From contig NC_051453.1 of assembly GCF_001649575.2 (NCBI RefSeq), positions 142,281 through 206,280 of the forward strand: DNA of 64,000 nt, written 5' to 3'. Below the pieces are notes generated by a model that saw only the letters and a list, made by a program, of their open reading frames with translations, was not told the origin of the DNA and ran no database searches. Below, in pieces: positions 30,651 to 43,300 of this stretch. The stretch is from Kryptolebias marmoratus. Its lineage: Eukaryota > Chordata > Actinopteri > Cyprinodontiformes > Rivulidae. A program made the translations under genes and the position numbers. How positions within the stretch are numbered: the stretch's first letter is position 1; each line of letters opens with the position of its first letter.

Positions 30651-32419
30651 AACATGGTGGCATCAGAACAAGTGTGAAACAGTGAATCTGAAGCTAAATG
30701 CGAAAGAAAAGGGGAATAAATATTAGGAACCAATCAGGGAAGTGGAGCGACAGAAAGACAGAGCTCAACATCCAAACACGCCGCGGAGCGTTTCAAGCTA
30801 ACCTATGTTTTTATCTACAGACTTTATTCCACACAAATGAGAATAAATACGCACCGACAAATCTCTTTGACTGCTCTTAAGATAATAATAAAAAAAACTC
30901 CCACGTCAAAAAACACATGTAAGGTTTTAAAAAGATTCTTAGATAACAGAAAATATCTAAATAAAAGTAATATTTTATATGATGAGCATTTAAACCTGAA
31001 ATGGAGCTCAGTAAACTACTGATAAATTCATCTTTTAATCTCTCTGTGTACTTAGTTTTATTTATTAATAAAAAAGCATCTTTTTTACCTTTAAGGTTGT
31101 AAAAAGAATCACCTTGTTCAGATTTCATTGCAGCTCCTCATTGAGTGTTTTTATGGCGGGAAATATTTTAGGTCCTGATTATCTCGCCCTATATTTGCTT
31201 CCTTCTCTTTAAAACTTGCACCAAAGTTCGAAACAAACCCCTGCAGGTTTTAATCTGCAAACTTAAAACAATAAAAGCGTTGTTCAGTGAGGTGTGAGGG
31301 GTTAAAAGGAAAAAAGCGTTTCTTCATTAAATCATGTAGCGTGTGCTCGTGTTCAGTTTATACATTTTGTCCTACAGGATGTCCAAGTGTGGTTTGTTTT
31401 TTTGTTCACTCCTGTCGAACAGGAAGTCCTTTAATGCAACAAGAACAGCAGCCCTGTCATCATGCACCGCTCCAGGATATTTTCATAAGCTTGTTCTTTA
31501 TTTATAAAGAACGAGAATGTTCTGTTTTTTTCTGGTTTATTCAGTCGACAGATCATGATTTTAAACTTGTTATAGATGTCGTAATATTTTGAAAAGCACC
31601 CAGCAGTTCACCGTCTTTACCCTGGAGGTGCTTTTTGAGGTTTTTCAAAGCACAACTGACATATTGAATCATAGGTTTCTGATATGAATCACCAAAATTT
31701 AATAAAGCTGCACCAAATTGAAAACAGATGCAGAGCAGAAAAAAGTGTAATTACTAAAAGCTTCGCTCAGTCTTATTTATGGACCTGTTTTACCAAAAAT
31801 CAATACATCTTTTTGTCTGATGTTGGAGACAAAGATTTTATTTTACTTTTTCAATCTTCTGGATGTCTGTGATTCATTGAGTCCAACATTTCTCCTTTTG
31901 TTTCAAACCTTTCAGAAGGAAATAAAAGTTAAAACAAGGATCAAAAGTTTAATTTAAAACATAATTTGTCTCTAAACAAAACCATCATTTCAGTTTTTAT
32001 TAGGATCAGTTGTCGACAATAAGAATCCTCTCATCTGAAAACATTAGGAAACTCCAACAAATGTCTCGAAAGATTTCAAAATAAAGGTCCTGCATGTGCT
32101 TTACTGTCCTAATATTACGGGATTAGTATTACTGTATAACCTAAAATTTAACTTTATTGTTCTTCTTTTAAGCTGCAGGGAAGAAGTAAAATCATTATAA
32201 ACATTTCTGGTGTAAAAATACATATATACACATAAAAAAGTGATCTAAACATTTTTATTTTCCTTTACATAATTAAACAAGTACATTTTTTAAAAATGAT
32301 GCAGGTAAGACAACTAACTGATACAGGTTTTATACAATCTGATTAGAAAAATAATCAATAAAATGAACAAAGTAAAGAGACTGGGACACTCGTAACACTG
32401 TTTTTACTTTCTAAAAGTA

Positions 32420-32960
32420 GAATCTAATCGGGCTCCTCGCTTGTGGAACAAACTTCCAGTTCCTGTCTACTTTTAAGGCTTTCTTTTTTGATAAATCCTA
32501 CAGTTAGCTTTTGGTTTGGGTTTCCTGAGCTCTCCTTTAGTCCTGCTGCTATAGGCTTAGTCTGCTGGAGGACAAACTGTCCACATGTCCTCTCTCTGCT
32601 GCTGGAGGACAAACTGTCCACATGTCCTCTCTCTGCTGCTGTCTTTACTCTCCAATTAGTTCTATCATTAACATGTGTTTCTTCCCATAAAAACCATAGA
32701 AACTCCACCTGGAGCAGTCATTCTGTGTTTGTCTGTGTCTCTTTCCGGCCGGTCGAGGCAGATGGTCGCTCATCTTGAGCCCGGTTCTGGTTCTGATTCT
32801 GCTGGTTCCGCCGTCCGATGGGAGGCTGAAGTGAAGATTCAACACAATCTACTGCTTCCTTAGTTTATTGTTACTAATCTGCTTTTTATAATCAATGTGA
32901 GGGTTTTTGTGCCCTGAGACAACTTCTGTTGTACATAAATAAACTGAATTAAAATCTATC
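32420..32960 (+). repeat. Dispersed teleost retroelement-type 3' repeat
   Basis: The phrase order 'gctcctcgcttgtggaac', 'cttttaaggctttctt', 'tgctgctataggctta', 'gaggcagatggtcgc' and 'gagacaacttctgttgtacataaataaactgaatt' is that of a very common fish dispersed repeat. It carries an internal 37-bp tandem duplication (32564-32637). It is non-coding. Confidence 0.6.
32564..32637. repeat. Perfect 37-bp tandem duplication
   Basis: Two identical 37-bp units (gctggaggacaaactg...) lie head to tail at 32564-32600 and 32601-32637, inside the dispersed repeat at 32420-32960. Confidence 0.95.
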
Positions 32961-35900
32961 AAATTAAAATAATTTATATGTTTTAGATCTGGAGTGGCTG
33001 ATAAGATGCTGATTAACAAGGAGTGCTTTGTTTAAACTTTGGCATAAAGCTTCTTTTTCTTTGCATCAACGAAGTAAGATTTAAAAAATCTCTATAGTGT
33101 TTAGAAAAACAGAAACAAAAACCTGGACTTGGGGAAAATTCTGGTTTCAGCTACAATAGAAGTCAATGGAAGTTTGTGCATTCTTTGAGAGAAAGCATCA
33201 GTCCTGCAGCAGTGAGGGACACACTGGGTGAAAGAAGACACAAACACCTACATTCTCATGCATAAATTAGATGTTTGCAACAGTTTTGGAAAGTTTAGAC
33301 ACCTCCAAAGTTGCATTAAGTTTAATATTCTGTGGTAAAATCTCCTAAAGCATCAGAAAACTTAAACTGTGATTGTACAAATATTAAAATGGCAGTTCAG
33401 TCAAACTTTCTGACCTGCTTAAATGATAAATTATGTTTCTGAGCTATAGAGCACCAAATAATGAAACCTTAATCCTTCTAAAAAGTTCAGCCTGAAGCTG
33501 ATAAAGGTTGACTTCTTTTTTTTTTGTAAAAGCCCAACGTGAAACTGAGAAAAAAACATGTAACAAAAGCTGAACGATTCATATCTCAGGGCGGTTATTA
33601 AGCACCAAGTGACCAAGCTGTGATTAAATTGCAACACATTTCCTTGTTTTTATTGTTGCTTGTTTTTTTGTCAAAATATCTGGCAACGCTGGTTCGAAGT
33701 TTAAAGTTTCCACCAGCCTGTTTCCGTGTCCTCGGCTGAACTGTGATGTAATCGTGATGTGGTGGAAAGTGGCCTCAGGACCAAATGATCGTATCTCCTC
33801 CTCGATCTCCTCAAACCTTAAAACCCTTAAAAATAAAATTAGTTGTGTGTAAAAGCTCTTCTCTGTGGTACGGCCCTGCATGGGATCATGGGTAATTAGC
33901 AGGTTGATGTAAGGAGGGAGAGACATGCAGCACTAAACCATGTGAAGAATTCTCATGGACGAGCCACATATGTTAGCACACATCTTCGTTTTTTTTTTGC
34001 TGTCAGATCAGAGAGGCGGGGCGCTCGAGCGGAGTTATCTGAGGTCAGGGAAAGACCTACTTTTATAAAAAACATGCCCACAAGGCCGCCAAGCCCTCAC
34101 GAGGCTGCTACAGGGTTTCTGTTTGGGAAAGTGATGAAGAGGAGGGGCGCTCTGTCTACCTTCAGGTGTCACATGACGAGGAGATCAAACGGCCCTTGGC
34201 ATTGAACGTCCCAAGACTGGAATGTTTACCTTTGTCAAAAACAGTCTTGTTGTTTCGAAACACTAGCAGAGGTCTCTAGGATCCACGTTTGGTGATTTAA
34301 TCCTCCTCCTCCTCCTCTTTTTTTTCTTAAGGGCAAAAAGAGCGGGTATCCGTGTCAGATGATCTGGGAAAAACAGGATTGTTTTGAACACACCCACAGA
34401 AAAGAATCCACACCTGTGAGAATCCAACCCAGGCAGACACACAAAGAGCTTCTCCCAGGTTTACGGCGTGAGCGGCGCTGTTGGCGGAGCTCTGCAGGCG
34501 CTTTGACATGTTTTCATCCTTTATCTGATGCTCCAGAAATGATTCTGCAGCTCACAAAAGGCTTGTTGGTGGATCTCCACAGTCTTGGAAGAGACAGGGA
34601 ACAGTTTAAATTAATGACATATTTGTGTCGTGATCTTTGGATTGGGTTTCATGTTCTTGTTTTTGTTCCTTTAGTTTGTTCTTTTCTGTTGGTTTTCGCT
34701 CTCCACTCTCCCATCACCCCCCCTTCAGAACATGTAGTCCCAAGTTTTCAGATCCTTGTCCTTAAATAGCCGAGCGTCCTCGTCAAATCTGACTTTCACC
34801 TTGGATTCCCTGCTCCCCGTACCTTCTAATTAAAGTTCCTGCACTTTATCTGCTTGGAACCTGTTTTGTATCTGACTCTTCAGTTCCCACCATCATTATC
34901 TCTATAAGAAAACAGCACCCGTAAATCTAAAAGACCATGCATTACCTGCAGCCAATAAAGAAAAGGAAAGCTGTCCTATTGGATTATTAGAACAAAATTG
35001 CTGTTTTCCTAAGAAAATAAAATTAGATGCACTCAGAGAGCTCTCATCATATTGTAGAACAATCTAGATAGAATTTTATTTCAATGCCAGCGGATTGATG
35101 CACAGTTTTTAATATTCAATCGAGATTCTTATGTCACAATTCGTCAAATGTGACGAATCATATGGTGTAGATGAAACTCACAGAAAAACTGCAAAACATT
35201 TCCCCAAAGATGATAATCAACATTTCCAACCATCACATGCATGAAGATTGATCAAACATCCTTTGTGTTTGTTCTTCAAAATAAAATATTAATAACATCC
35301 CCGTAGATTTTGTCGAATCTGTTGGCCTGTTTGGCGCTCTGTAGTTCAGTCAGACTTCACAGCAGAAACATGATTCAAGGTTTAAATAAGTCACAGAAAG
35401 TTGGACTTTCCAGGACTGAACTGGGGTTTTCAGATTTTTAATGATTTTTACACAATCACAGCTGAAGTTGGATGAACATCCTGTGGTCAAAATATCCCAA
35501 AGATCAACTTCGAAGGTGATGTCAGTAACTTCTGAGCTCTGAAAACTTTCCCCAATTATTGCAAAATAAACTATTCTTATTTCCACAAATTTTACACTTC
35601 TTACAACCTGTGTGTCCTTCACATTAAAATTAACCCAGAAGTCTGATTTAGGCCAAATTATGATTAATCTCAGCTGATAATTGATGACTCCATCACTTAT
35701 AAATCACACAAAGGAGACCCGTTTATTTATTATAAACTGTAAAAGTCCAGTGGAAGTGAAGTGAAGGTGGAAAACCCAATGAGAGAATAAATAAAGAGTC
35801 AGATGAGAAAATAAATCCAAGCAAACTTAACAGAGATGTGGACCAGACGTCCCCAGTCCTGGTCCTCAGGGACCACATTTTTGTGCTCCAGCTGACCTGA

Positions 35901-37429
35901 TTTTATCACACCTCAAATGTACTTTTCAAAACACTGTAGCTGTTCTATTGTTGAATACATTTTTGTTGTCATTCTTGGTGTTATTGCGTAATCCTTTGTT
36001 TATGTGTGCTCCTGGTTTTGTTGCTGTGTTTTGCACCTTCAGGGCCACCGTACGTTGCGCCCCTTCATGACAGCACGGGGTCCTAGTTAACGGTCAGGAG
36101 GACTGCACAGATTAGAAGTGGATTTGTTTTGGACGGCATGTATTGTTCGGACTTTACGGGTCATGGAGTATCACTACAGTGCGTTTGGTTGTGGTCGTCA
36201 GTGTCGCTCTCTCTTGGTGCAGATGGGGGTTCTGGGTTTTCGGACTGGACCGTGCTGTCCCAGGACTCACTAGTGGCACAGTGGGGTTAAGCTGCGTCCT
36301 CTCTGAATCAGCAGTCAGGAATGTGATCTGAAAGGGCACGATGACGCTAATCCACCAGCAAAGTTGTTCTTTTCCTTCTCCTCTCCTCCTCAGAAGATTT
36401 CTTTAATCGGATAACCCCTGTCTTATTAATCAGGGCGCGCAGATCATAGGTTTGAGCTCTGGGAGAAAAAACACTGGAGCAGAACGAAGGTCACTCATGA
36501 AGGAGTCTTGGGCCGAAGCTTTAAGGTCAAGAATGGACGAACAGATTTAATCGTTGGACCCAAACCTCTTGGCACGCTGCACAGTGGTGCACGTGTGCGT
36601 CCGACAGTGTGTTTCCAAATGAGTGTATATGTTTGTGAGCTTGTGATTGTACACTTGTGTGTGGGAAACCCAGGAAATCCAGTCTCCCATGCGCCAGCGT
36701 CCATTGTGTTTGGTTTCCTCTTCTCTCTGTCCTTCTGAGTGACCGTGTGTGTTTAGCTGCAGAGCTTCCCTCTCTCGCTGTGGCTCTAATGAGGAGGAGG
36801 AAGTCCGAGCCAGAGGATTGCACTTGGCAAAGTTAACTGGAAACAGCCTCATGAATGGGTCAGGGGATCTGTGCTGGTAGGATTAGCCGTTATTATGTTC
36901 CCGTTCAACAGAATGAAGGTTTCGCCCTCACTAACTGTTACTTTAGACACCCTCCCTACCCTCTCCCTCTCTCCATCAGATCTGCAGATCCTTTCTTCGC
37001 TCACAATAGAACAATCTGTCCAGAACATCCACATCAAAGAATCCAACACAGTAAATAAAGACTGGGAGATCATATGCAGCGAGGAAGAGCGGTGGAAGAA
37101 ACCCAGTCGCCACCCTTTGTAATGTTGACTGTATTGACTCTCTGTGGCTCCACTTCTCCTTACTTTCAACTTTATTATCTCCGAGAGGAGCGGAAAAATA
37201 TGCACAGCAGGCAGAAAAAATCTTTATCTGGGGAAGTTATAGTCGTAGTCATGAGTTTCCATCATTATTGACATTAATTTTAGACTTCTGAAAATGTATT
37301 TGAACCATTCTTTTTACAAGGTGGAATGATAATGTATCATACTACTTCACTGAAGGTAAACAAGAACAGAGTTTGAATTTATTGCGGATTTTTTCTCATC
37401 TACACGAGTCCAAATTACTCATAAACCCC

Positions 37430-38170
37430 CTTAGTATTTCATGAAATGTTCCTTAGGAAGTGTCACCTGGACCACAGCCTTTTTGTCTCCATCAACAAGC
37501 TTCTGGCTGATATTGGACCACTCTTCTTCTTAGCAGAATGGGTAGAGTTCATTTAAACTGGTTGGTTTCCTGCACAGATCGGCTTTTAGTCAGAGTCAAC
37601 ACATTTCTAATCGGGTTGAAGTCGTGGGTTTTTGGAGAAGGCCGTTCCAGAAGCTTAATGTCAACCAGCTTCTTTTTTACCAATCCGTAAAAAGAAACAT
37701 TAAAAATATTTTTTTTTATTTAAAATAAAAAGAAATCTTTAAAAGCTAGTCTCTCTGAATAAAGACAACAGTTCTAAGATTAACAGAATTTAATAGTTTG
37801 ATGCAGATAGCCAAAGATTTCATATCCAAACGCAGGATATCAGGAAGTTAATTGCTTAAGTTTTGAGTAGGAATTGAGCTGTTCTTATTTAGTAGTTTAA
37901 AAACCAGACTACTGTCAGAATGGGATTAATTTGCTCCCATATTGCAGGATTTTTCAAATAGCCTATATTTGACAGCAGCAAAATAAAACTCTGTCATGGT
38001 TTTCGGTTTGGTTTGCCACTCCACGATAATCAGCAGCCATCATCAGTGAAAGCTTTCCTGAGGTGCCCCAATGCAACTCACCAACACCACAGCATGACGC
38101 TACCACCACCATGCTCGGCAGCTGGTACAGGGTTTTAGGTTTGAAAGGCTTTACTTGATTCCTCCAAACC
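37430..38170 (-). mobile_element. Degenerate Tc1/mariner-type transposon remnant
   Basis: The minus-strand complement of 'gacgctaccaccaccatgct' corresponds to the HGGGSIM-like stretch of Tc1 transposases. The neighbouring 'ttgattcctccaaacctgc' and 'gttccagaagcttaatgtc' are typical of fish Tc1-type repeats. The element has stops and insertions throughout and no clear ends. Confidence 0.45.
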
Positions 38171-38479
38171 TGCTTCTCATTTCCCAATCAGCTCAGATAG
38201 ATGGATAGATACTTCCGTCGACGTTGTCGTGGTTGATCTATTTTCCATCACTTTCTTAGTGTAGGTAAACAAACACAGGTGGTGGCTGGCAGCTGTTTTA
38301 CTTACAGATTTTTAATTTAAGGACACATTATCCTTTGATATCAGGACAAACATTGTGTGGATTTGGTTTCTTTCTTTCAATTTTTTTTACCAGTCTTTGA
38401 AACATTGAAATGAGTGATTTTAAATTTACCCAAACTTTAATTTCAAAGTCTGTAGTCCCCCACAGCTATAGGAATAAAT

Positions 38480-38580
38480 TATTTAATCCCCATTTCCAGA
38501 AAAATATGGGACGTTTTCTAAAATGCAACATCTTTAATCAATGTTTATCTGTGTCTGCACAAACTGTAATGTATTTAAGA
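38480..38580 (+). repeat. Short degenerate end of the CCCCAATTCC-type DNA transposon
   Basis: The stretch 'ccccatttccagaaaaatatgggacgttttctaaaatg' resembles the left terminus of the elements at 50443-51481 and 40060-40703. Only the end is recognisable. Confidence 0.35.
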
Positions 38581-40059
38581 ACAAAGATAAACTACGGCGA
38601 GCTGATCTTTTGACAAATACTTCAACCGGATGTAAAAGTGGAACCAGGGGATTTCCAGAACTTTGTTAAACCCTTTAACTAGGATATAAAACTATAAAAT
38701 CAACAACCTCATCAGCAGAAGTACAGATAAGCATTTGTTCCCCTTACTAATAAAAACCTGGGGTTTTTTCCACTACTAGGTTTATTTTCTGACTTTGCAA
38801 AGAGTTTTAAATTAAGAAGTCAAAACTTAGAGCTAACCAGCATTATTTTACCCATGGGAAAGTGTTATTTTTACCCTTAAATAAAATAAAATAAAACTTG
38901 ACCTGGAAAACCCACAGGACGTGCTGTTCCTAATGGTTAGGAATGTTGAATATTGTAACATTATGTGGAAGGATGTACCTTGTAAGTCCACAAAACAAAA
39001 GATGTTTTGGGAACTAAGGCAGAAATCTCTTTTTAAATCTTATTTTCTTTCTTGGAGTCCAATTTTATGCACCGTATGTGAATCTGTGGCTGTAAATATT
39101 GTTATCCAGCTCTGTTTTATTTTTTCACAGGACCGGTCCTGAGGTCGCTCTGCTCTGTTTTCCCGGCTTATTATGACACTTTCTGCATGTTTTCAGGGCT
39201 TTTCTCTCGGCTCGTCACATTCCATCCGTGTGGACATTTTATCAGAGGAGACCAAACATGCAGGAGCGGTGCGGACAGCAGGGATGGTCAGGGTCACTGC
39301 TGTTCTTAAACACGGAGTTCATTGACCCGCCGTGCATCTGATCTGATGTCCATGTGGGCAAAACACGATGCACGAGACGCAGAAAAACACTCCTCACACC
39401 GGGGAAATCCTTGATGAGAAACAATCTGGAGGGAGGATGTTTTTGTCTCTCCGTTAATCAGAAATGAGCAAGATGAAGAAACATTAAGTTTCACAGTTTA
39501 AAAGTTGTGAAAGAAAAATTTTAGGTTGCTGAAATGAATCTGTGCAAATATTGGCACTGGAAACTAAGCTAATAGCTTTCTCGATGGCTAAGACGTCATA
39601 TATTACTGATTTTCTGCTATAAGCCTGATTTGATTAAGAAGATGAAAATTGCTCCCAGGTCTCAGAGGTTTAAGTGGAATTAAAATGGTGTTGAGTGAGG
39701 CTTAGATTTAAAACTTAAATCCATCAAGAAGTATGACTTTGTTCAAAGTTCAGTTTGTTCTAATCTTTGCAGAAACAGAAACATCAGTGTTATTCTTTTC
39801 TATTTATAGGAGTTACATGCTTGAACTCCACTCAATAAAGGAACCAATGAGGTGCATGTTTGATTGACTTAAATGGATTTGTGCAACAGAAATATATTGA
39901 ATTATATTTTTAAACTTGTTGGTTTGAAGAAAATTGTGTCCTGAGTATTTTTTAAATCACGTGTCTTTTGGTTTATTTAAATTTGCACGTTTGTTATGTT
40001 TCTGTTATCATAGTAGATGAATTTAATGTGGTGCTTTGCTGCAAAACAAATTCACCAAG

Positions 40060-40703
40060 TAACCTTAATATACTACAAAATGTGTTTACAGACAGACGAT
40101 CTGTGGAAGTGTTCCTGAGTCCATGCAGTGATGTCCAGAACAGAACCAGAACCTGGTTTTAATGCAGAAGATCACCATCCAGCCTTGACCTTTGACCTCT
40201 GAGATTTCTCCAGATTCTTCAATTCTTTTGATGATTTTATGAACTGTAGATGATGGGATATTCAAGGTTTTTCCCAGTTTTCCGTTGAGGAACTTTATTT
40301 TGAAAATGTTTCACTAATTCTAGAGGCTGGTGAACCTCTGCCCATCTTTACTTCTGACACATTCAGCCTCTAAAACACTCTTTTTATCCCCAGTCCTTTT
40401 ACTGACCTGCTGCCAATTAACCTAATTAGTTACAAAATGCTCCTCACTCTGTTTTTCATTTGTACCACTTTCTTTTACAACCTTTTGTTGCCCCGGGCTC
40501 AACTTCTTTGAGATGTGTTGCTGTCATAATATTCAAAATTACCTTATTTTTTCCTAAAAATTATACAGTTTTTTAGTTTAAACATTACATTAATATGTCC
40601 CACTGGGAATAAAATACAGGTTTATGAGATTTCCCAATCATAGCATTCTGTTTTAATTAACATTTACACAATGTTCTGCCTTTTTAGATTCGGGGTTGTG
40701 ACG
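40060..40703 (-). mobile_element. Truncated non-autonomous DNA transposon (same family as 50443-51481)
   Basis: On the minus strand it begins with TCACAACCCCGAATC, runs through an 'aatgttaattaaaacagaatgctatgatt' block, and continues with the 'cagaggttcaccag' and 'aaggtcaaggctgg' blocks shared with the copy at 50443. The far half and second terminus are missing. Confidence 0.6.
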
Positions 40704-43294
40704 TTTAATAAAAATTTAACAGTATTATAAAGTTGTAAATTCAAGAGCACAGCTGTTTTTTGTGATGCAGCACGTGTTTGATGATGAGCTGCAGGTTTAC
40801 TTGTTGGCAAAAATCCAATCCCTTAATCACAGACAAACAACTGGAACATCTTCTACGTTATGAGCTTCCAGAAATGCTCTTCGGACGAGGAGTTGTGTTT
40901 TTCCTCCCACGCTCCAGAGTCCAGATTCCAGCAGCGTTTACAGTAAGGGATGTTATGACACACAGGGTCATTAGGTAAGCAGTGAGAGGAGGGGCCGCGG
41001 CAGAGAGCGTCCCGGCGGCTGCAGCGGGTGACTCAGGCTGCTGATGGGCGGCCGTTCCGCTGCACCACAGCTGTAAACGAGGCCCATATCCGCTCCTTAT
41101 CTCAGAGTGTGAGTGTTTACGCTGGCACTCCTGAGCGGTGAGGGCTTGATCATATCTGAGAGTCCAGCAGGTGGTAAACACTCCCAACACACACACACAC
41201 TCTGTAGTCACTTTTTCAATCATCAACAAGTGGAATATTGACATCCTCTGTGGTGATTACACACAATCAGCGTGAATCACAAAGCTCCGAGACGAAGGAG
41301 GAGGAGGAGGGCCCGCTGAAAAACACAACCTTGATGTTCTCATGTCAGGGCCAAATGTTGTTGCGTTGCCATGGCGACCTGTCACTCAGGATGCTCCGCA
41401 TGCCACAGCAGCAGCTAAACACACACTTTTTTCCCCTCGTCCCTGATGAATGTTTGGAGGACGGTTCTTCCTGTGCCAGGACACAGAAACGGACGCTGGG
41501 ATAAAACTTCACAGTTGTTTTGTTTCTTCTTTTTCCCCCGACAATAAAAACAAAGAGTGAGAAAGAAATAGACCTTATATCTGTCCCACTAAGGTCCACA
41601 CACCTTATGGAGTCTCTGACAGGAGCAGTTTTCGTAAAGGAGCAGTGTTTTATTTGACACTTTTATGACTCTTGGATTGTTTACACCTGATGGTAACCCA
41701 CTACACAGCTCACAGGTTTAATTTGGTTGTAAAACACAACACACCCTAAATCAAAATTTCACAATATCTGCAGCAAAAAATATTTAACACCCTGATGAAC
41801 ATGACTTAAACATTTATTCTTTTGTTTCCAGGACTTTATCTGCTACAATACTGCAAAGATAAAATTGTTTGTAGTTAAACTGGACTTTTTAGAGAAGCAA
41901 TAAATGTAAATAAAATCTAATATTTAGTTGCATCACACTTTTTGCAGTTTTAGTTTTCATACTTTTTCCACAGACAACTTTAATTTGTTCCTCTGAAGTA
42001 AATAAAATGTAGTTTTGAACTGTTCCTCTGCCCTGTTAAACCTGTAAGAAAAGAGTGCATGTAGACTATGTACAGCTTCATTTGATTCATTAATTTAGAT
42101 CCCTTCTGCCCTCTGGGCCTGAAGTTTTTTTTAGCCACTTTATGGACGGGTGGTAGTTGCTGTGGTAAACCGAAGAGTGCGGGCGGCAGGGAAGGAATAA
42201 TTCCCAGTGTTTTATTAGGTAAAGTGAAATGAGTTAATTAAGAAGCTCTGCAAAATCTGAAGTCTAGGGCAGAACATGAGCAATGAACTGTGAGGATCTT
42301 TAAAGCCTGGGAGGGCGATTACTGAATGAAAACACCTGGGAGGAGCTAATGAGCAACAGGTGGACTGAGTCAGAAATCAAAATGGAAACAGATGATAAAG
42401 AAAATAAATTAAAATAAAAACACTGAAGAACAAGGAACTGAGTGACTAAAAAACAGGCAAAATAAACAACAAAACACCACAAAAGCCTCAAACTGTGAAA
42501 CTTTTTAATGCTTCCACCTTTTGGTATAAAACTAGAACCCCAAGTGTTTCAGTTCTACATGGTTCTATCAGCTGTTTCCTGTGAGGAATCACCTGCTGAC
42601 ATCACCATCTTGAAATTAATTAAACATATTTTTGAGTTTTAGGCCTAAAATGCAATAAAGGAAACAAGGTCGACATGTCAAAACATTAAAGCTGTTACGA
42701 TCATCCTGCCTGTACTGAAACAACAATAATAAAAGCTGAAAATCAGGAAAATAAATTTAAGAATCACTACATTATCAAGAAAGTGTTATTTGCCTTTTTG
42801 CATTATGACTTTTCATTATCAATGTGTCCAACAACACCATAAATATTTATATTTTTATTCAGTTTAAAAAGGTTTTTTAATGCAAAACTGTGAAGAAATA
42901 AGTGAACTTAAGTAAAAAAAAAAAAAAATGGTGTTTTTGATGAACCACCAGTTGGAAACTTTCAATGTTTTTAAAATTATTGCTATAAAAAAAGATTTTT
43001 CATATCTGTTTCAATCTTTGTAAATTATGTTATTTTTTATTGAGTATCTGTTCTGTATAAAAACCCTGCTGAAGTGTTTTCATGCTAACAGACACGTTTT
43101 TGTCGTCACTGTGAGGCCAACGACCCACAGACATTGACCCCAGTGCTGCACCAACGTCATTCATCTGCTGCTGTTTTTTCCCTTTTCTGTTACGTAATTT
43201 TGTTTAAAGTTCAGCATCTTCCCATCATGAACTGTTTGGGATAAAGTTAGCACAGGAGCATGGTTCTTACTGCAGGAGACACCACCCCGCAGGC

Positions 43295-43300
43295 TTTATT
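43295..43300 (-). terminator. adcy1: Candidate adcy1 polyadenylation signal (AATAAA)
   Basis: TTTATT on the plus strand reads AATAAA on the gene strand, 2.07 kb downstream of the stop. This is a plausible, unproven end of the message. Confidence 0.45.

Larger units (their letters stand above)
28780..43290. other. igfbp1-adcy1 intergenic region
   Basis: About 14.5 kb separate the igfbp1 promoter from the adcy1 3' end. Apart from the listed repeats, transposon remnants, the palindrome and the unexplained frame, I see no gene. A GC-richer patch lies at about 40980-41110. Stretches 30650-32400, 32970-37420 and 41600-43280 are AT-rich with only short chance frames. Confidence 0.65.

Noticed and set aside
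36143..36340. Pair of about 60-codon frames on opposite strands in the intergenic region
   Set aside because: Short overlapping frames on both strands with no motif; chance is the simpler explanation.
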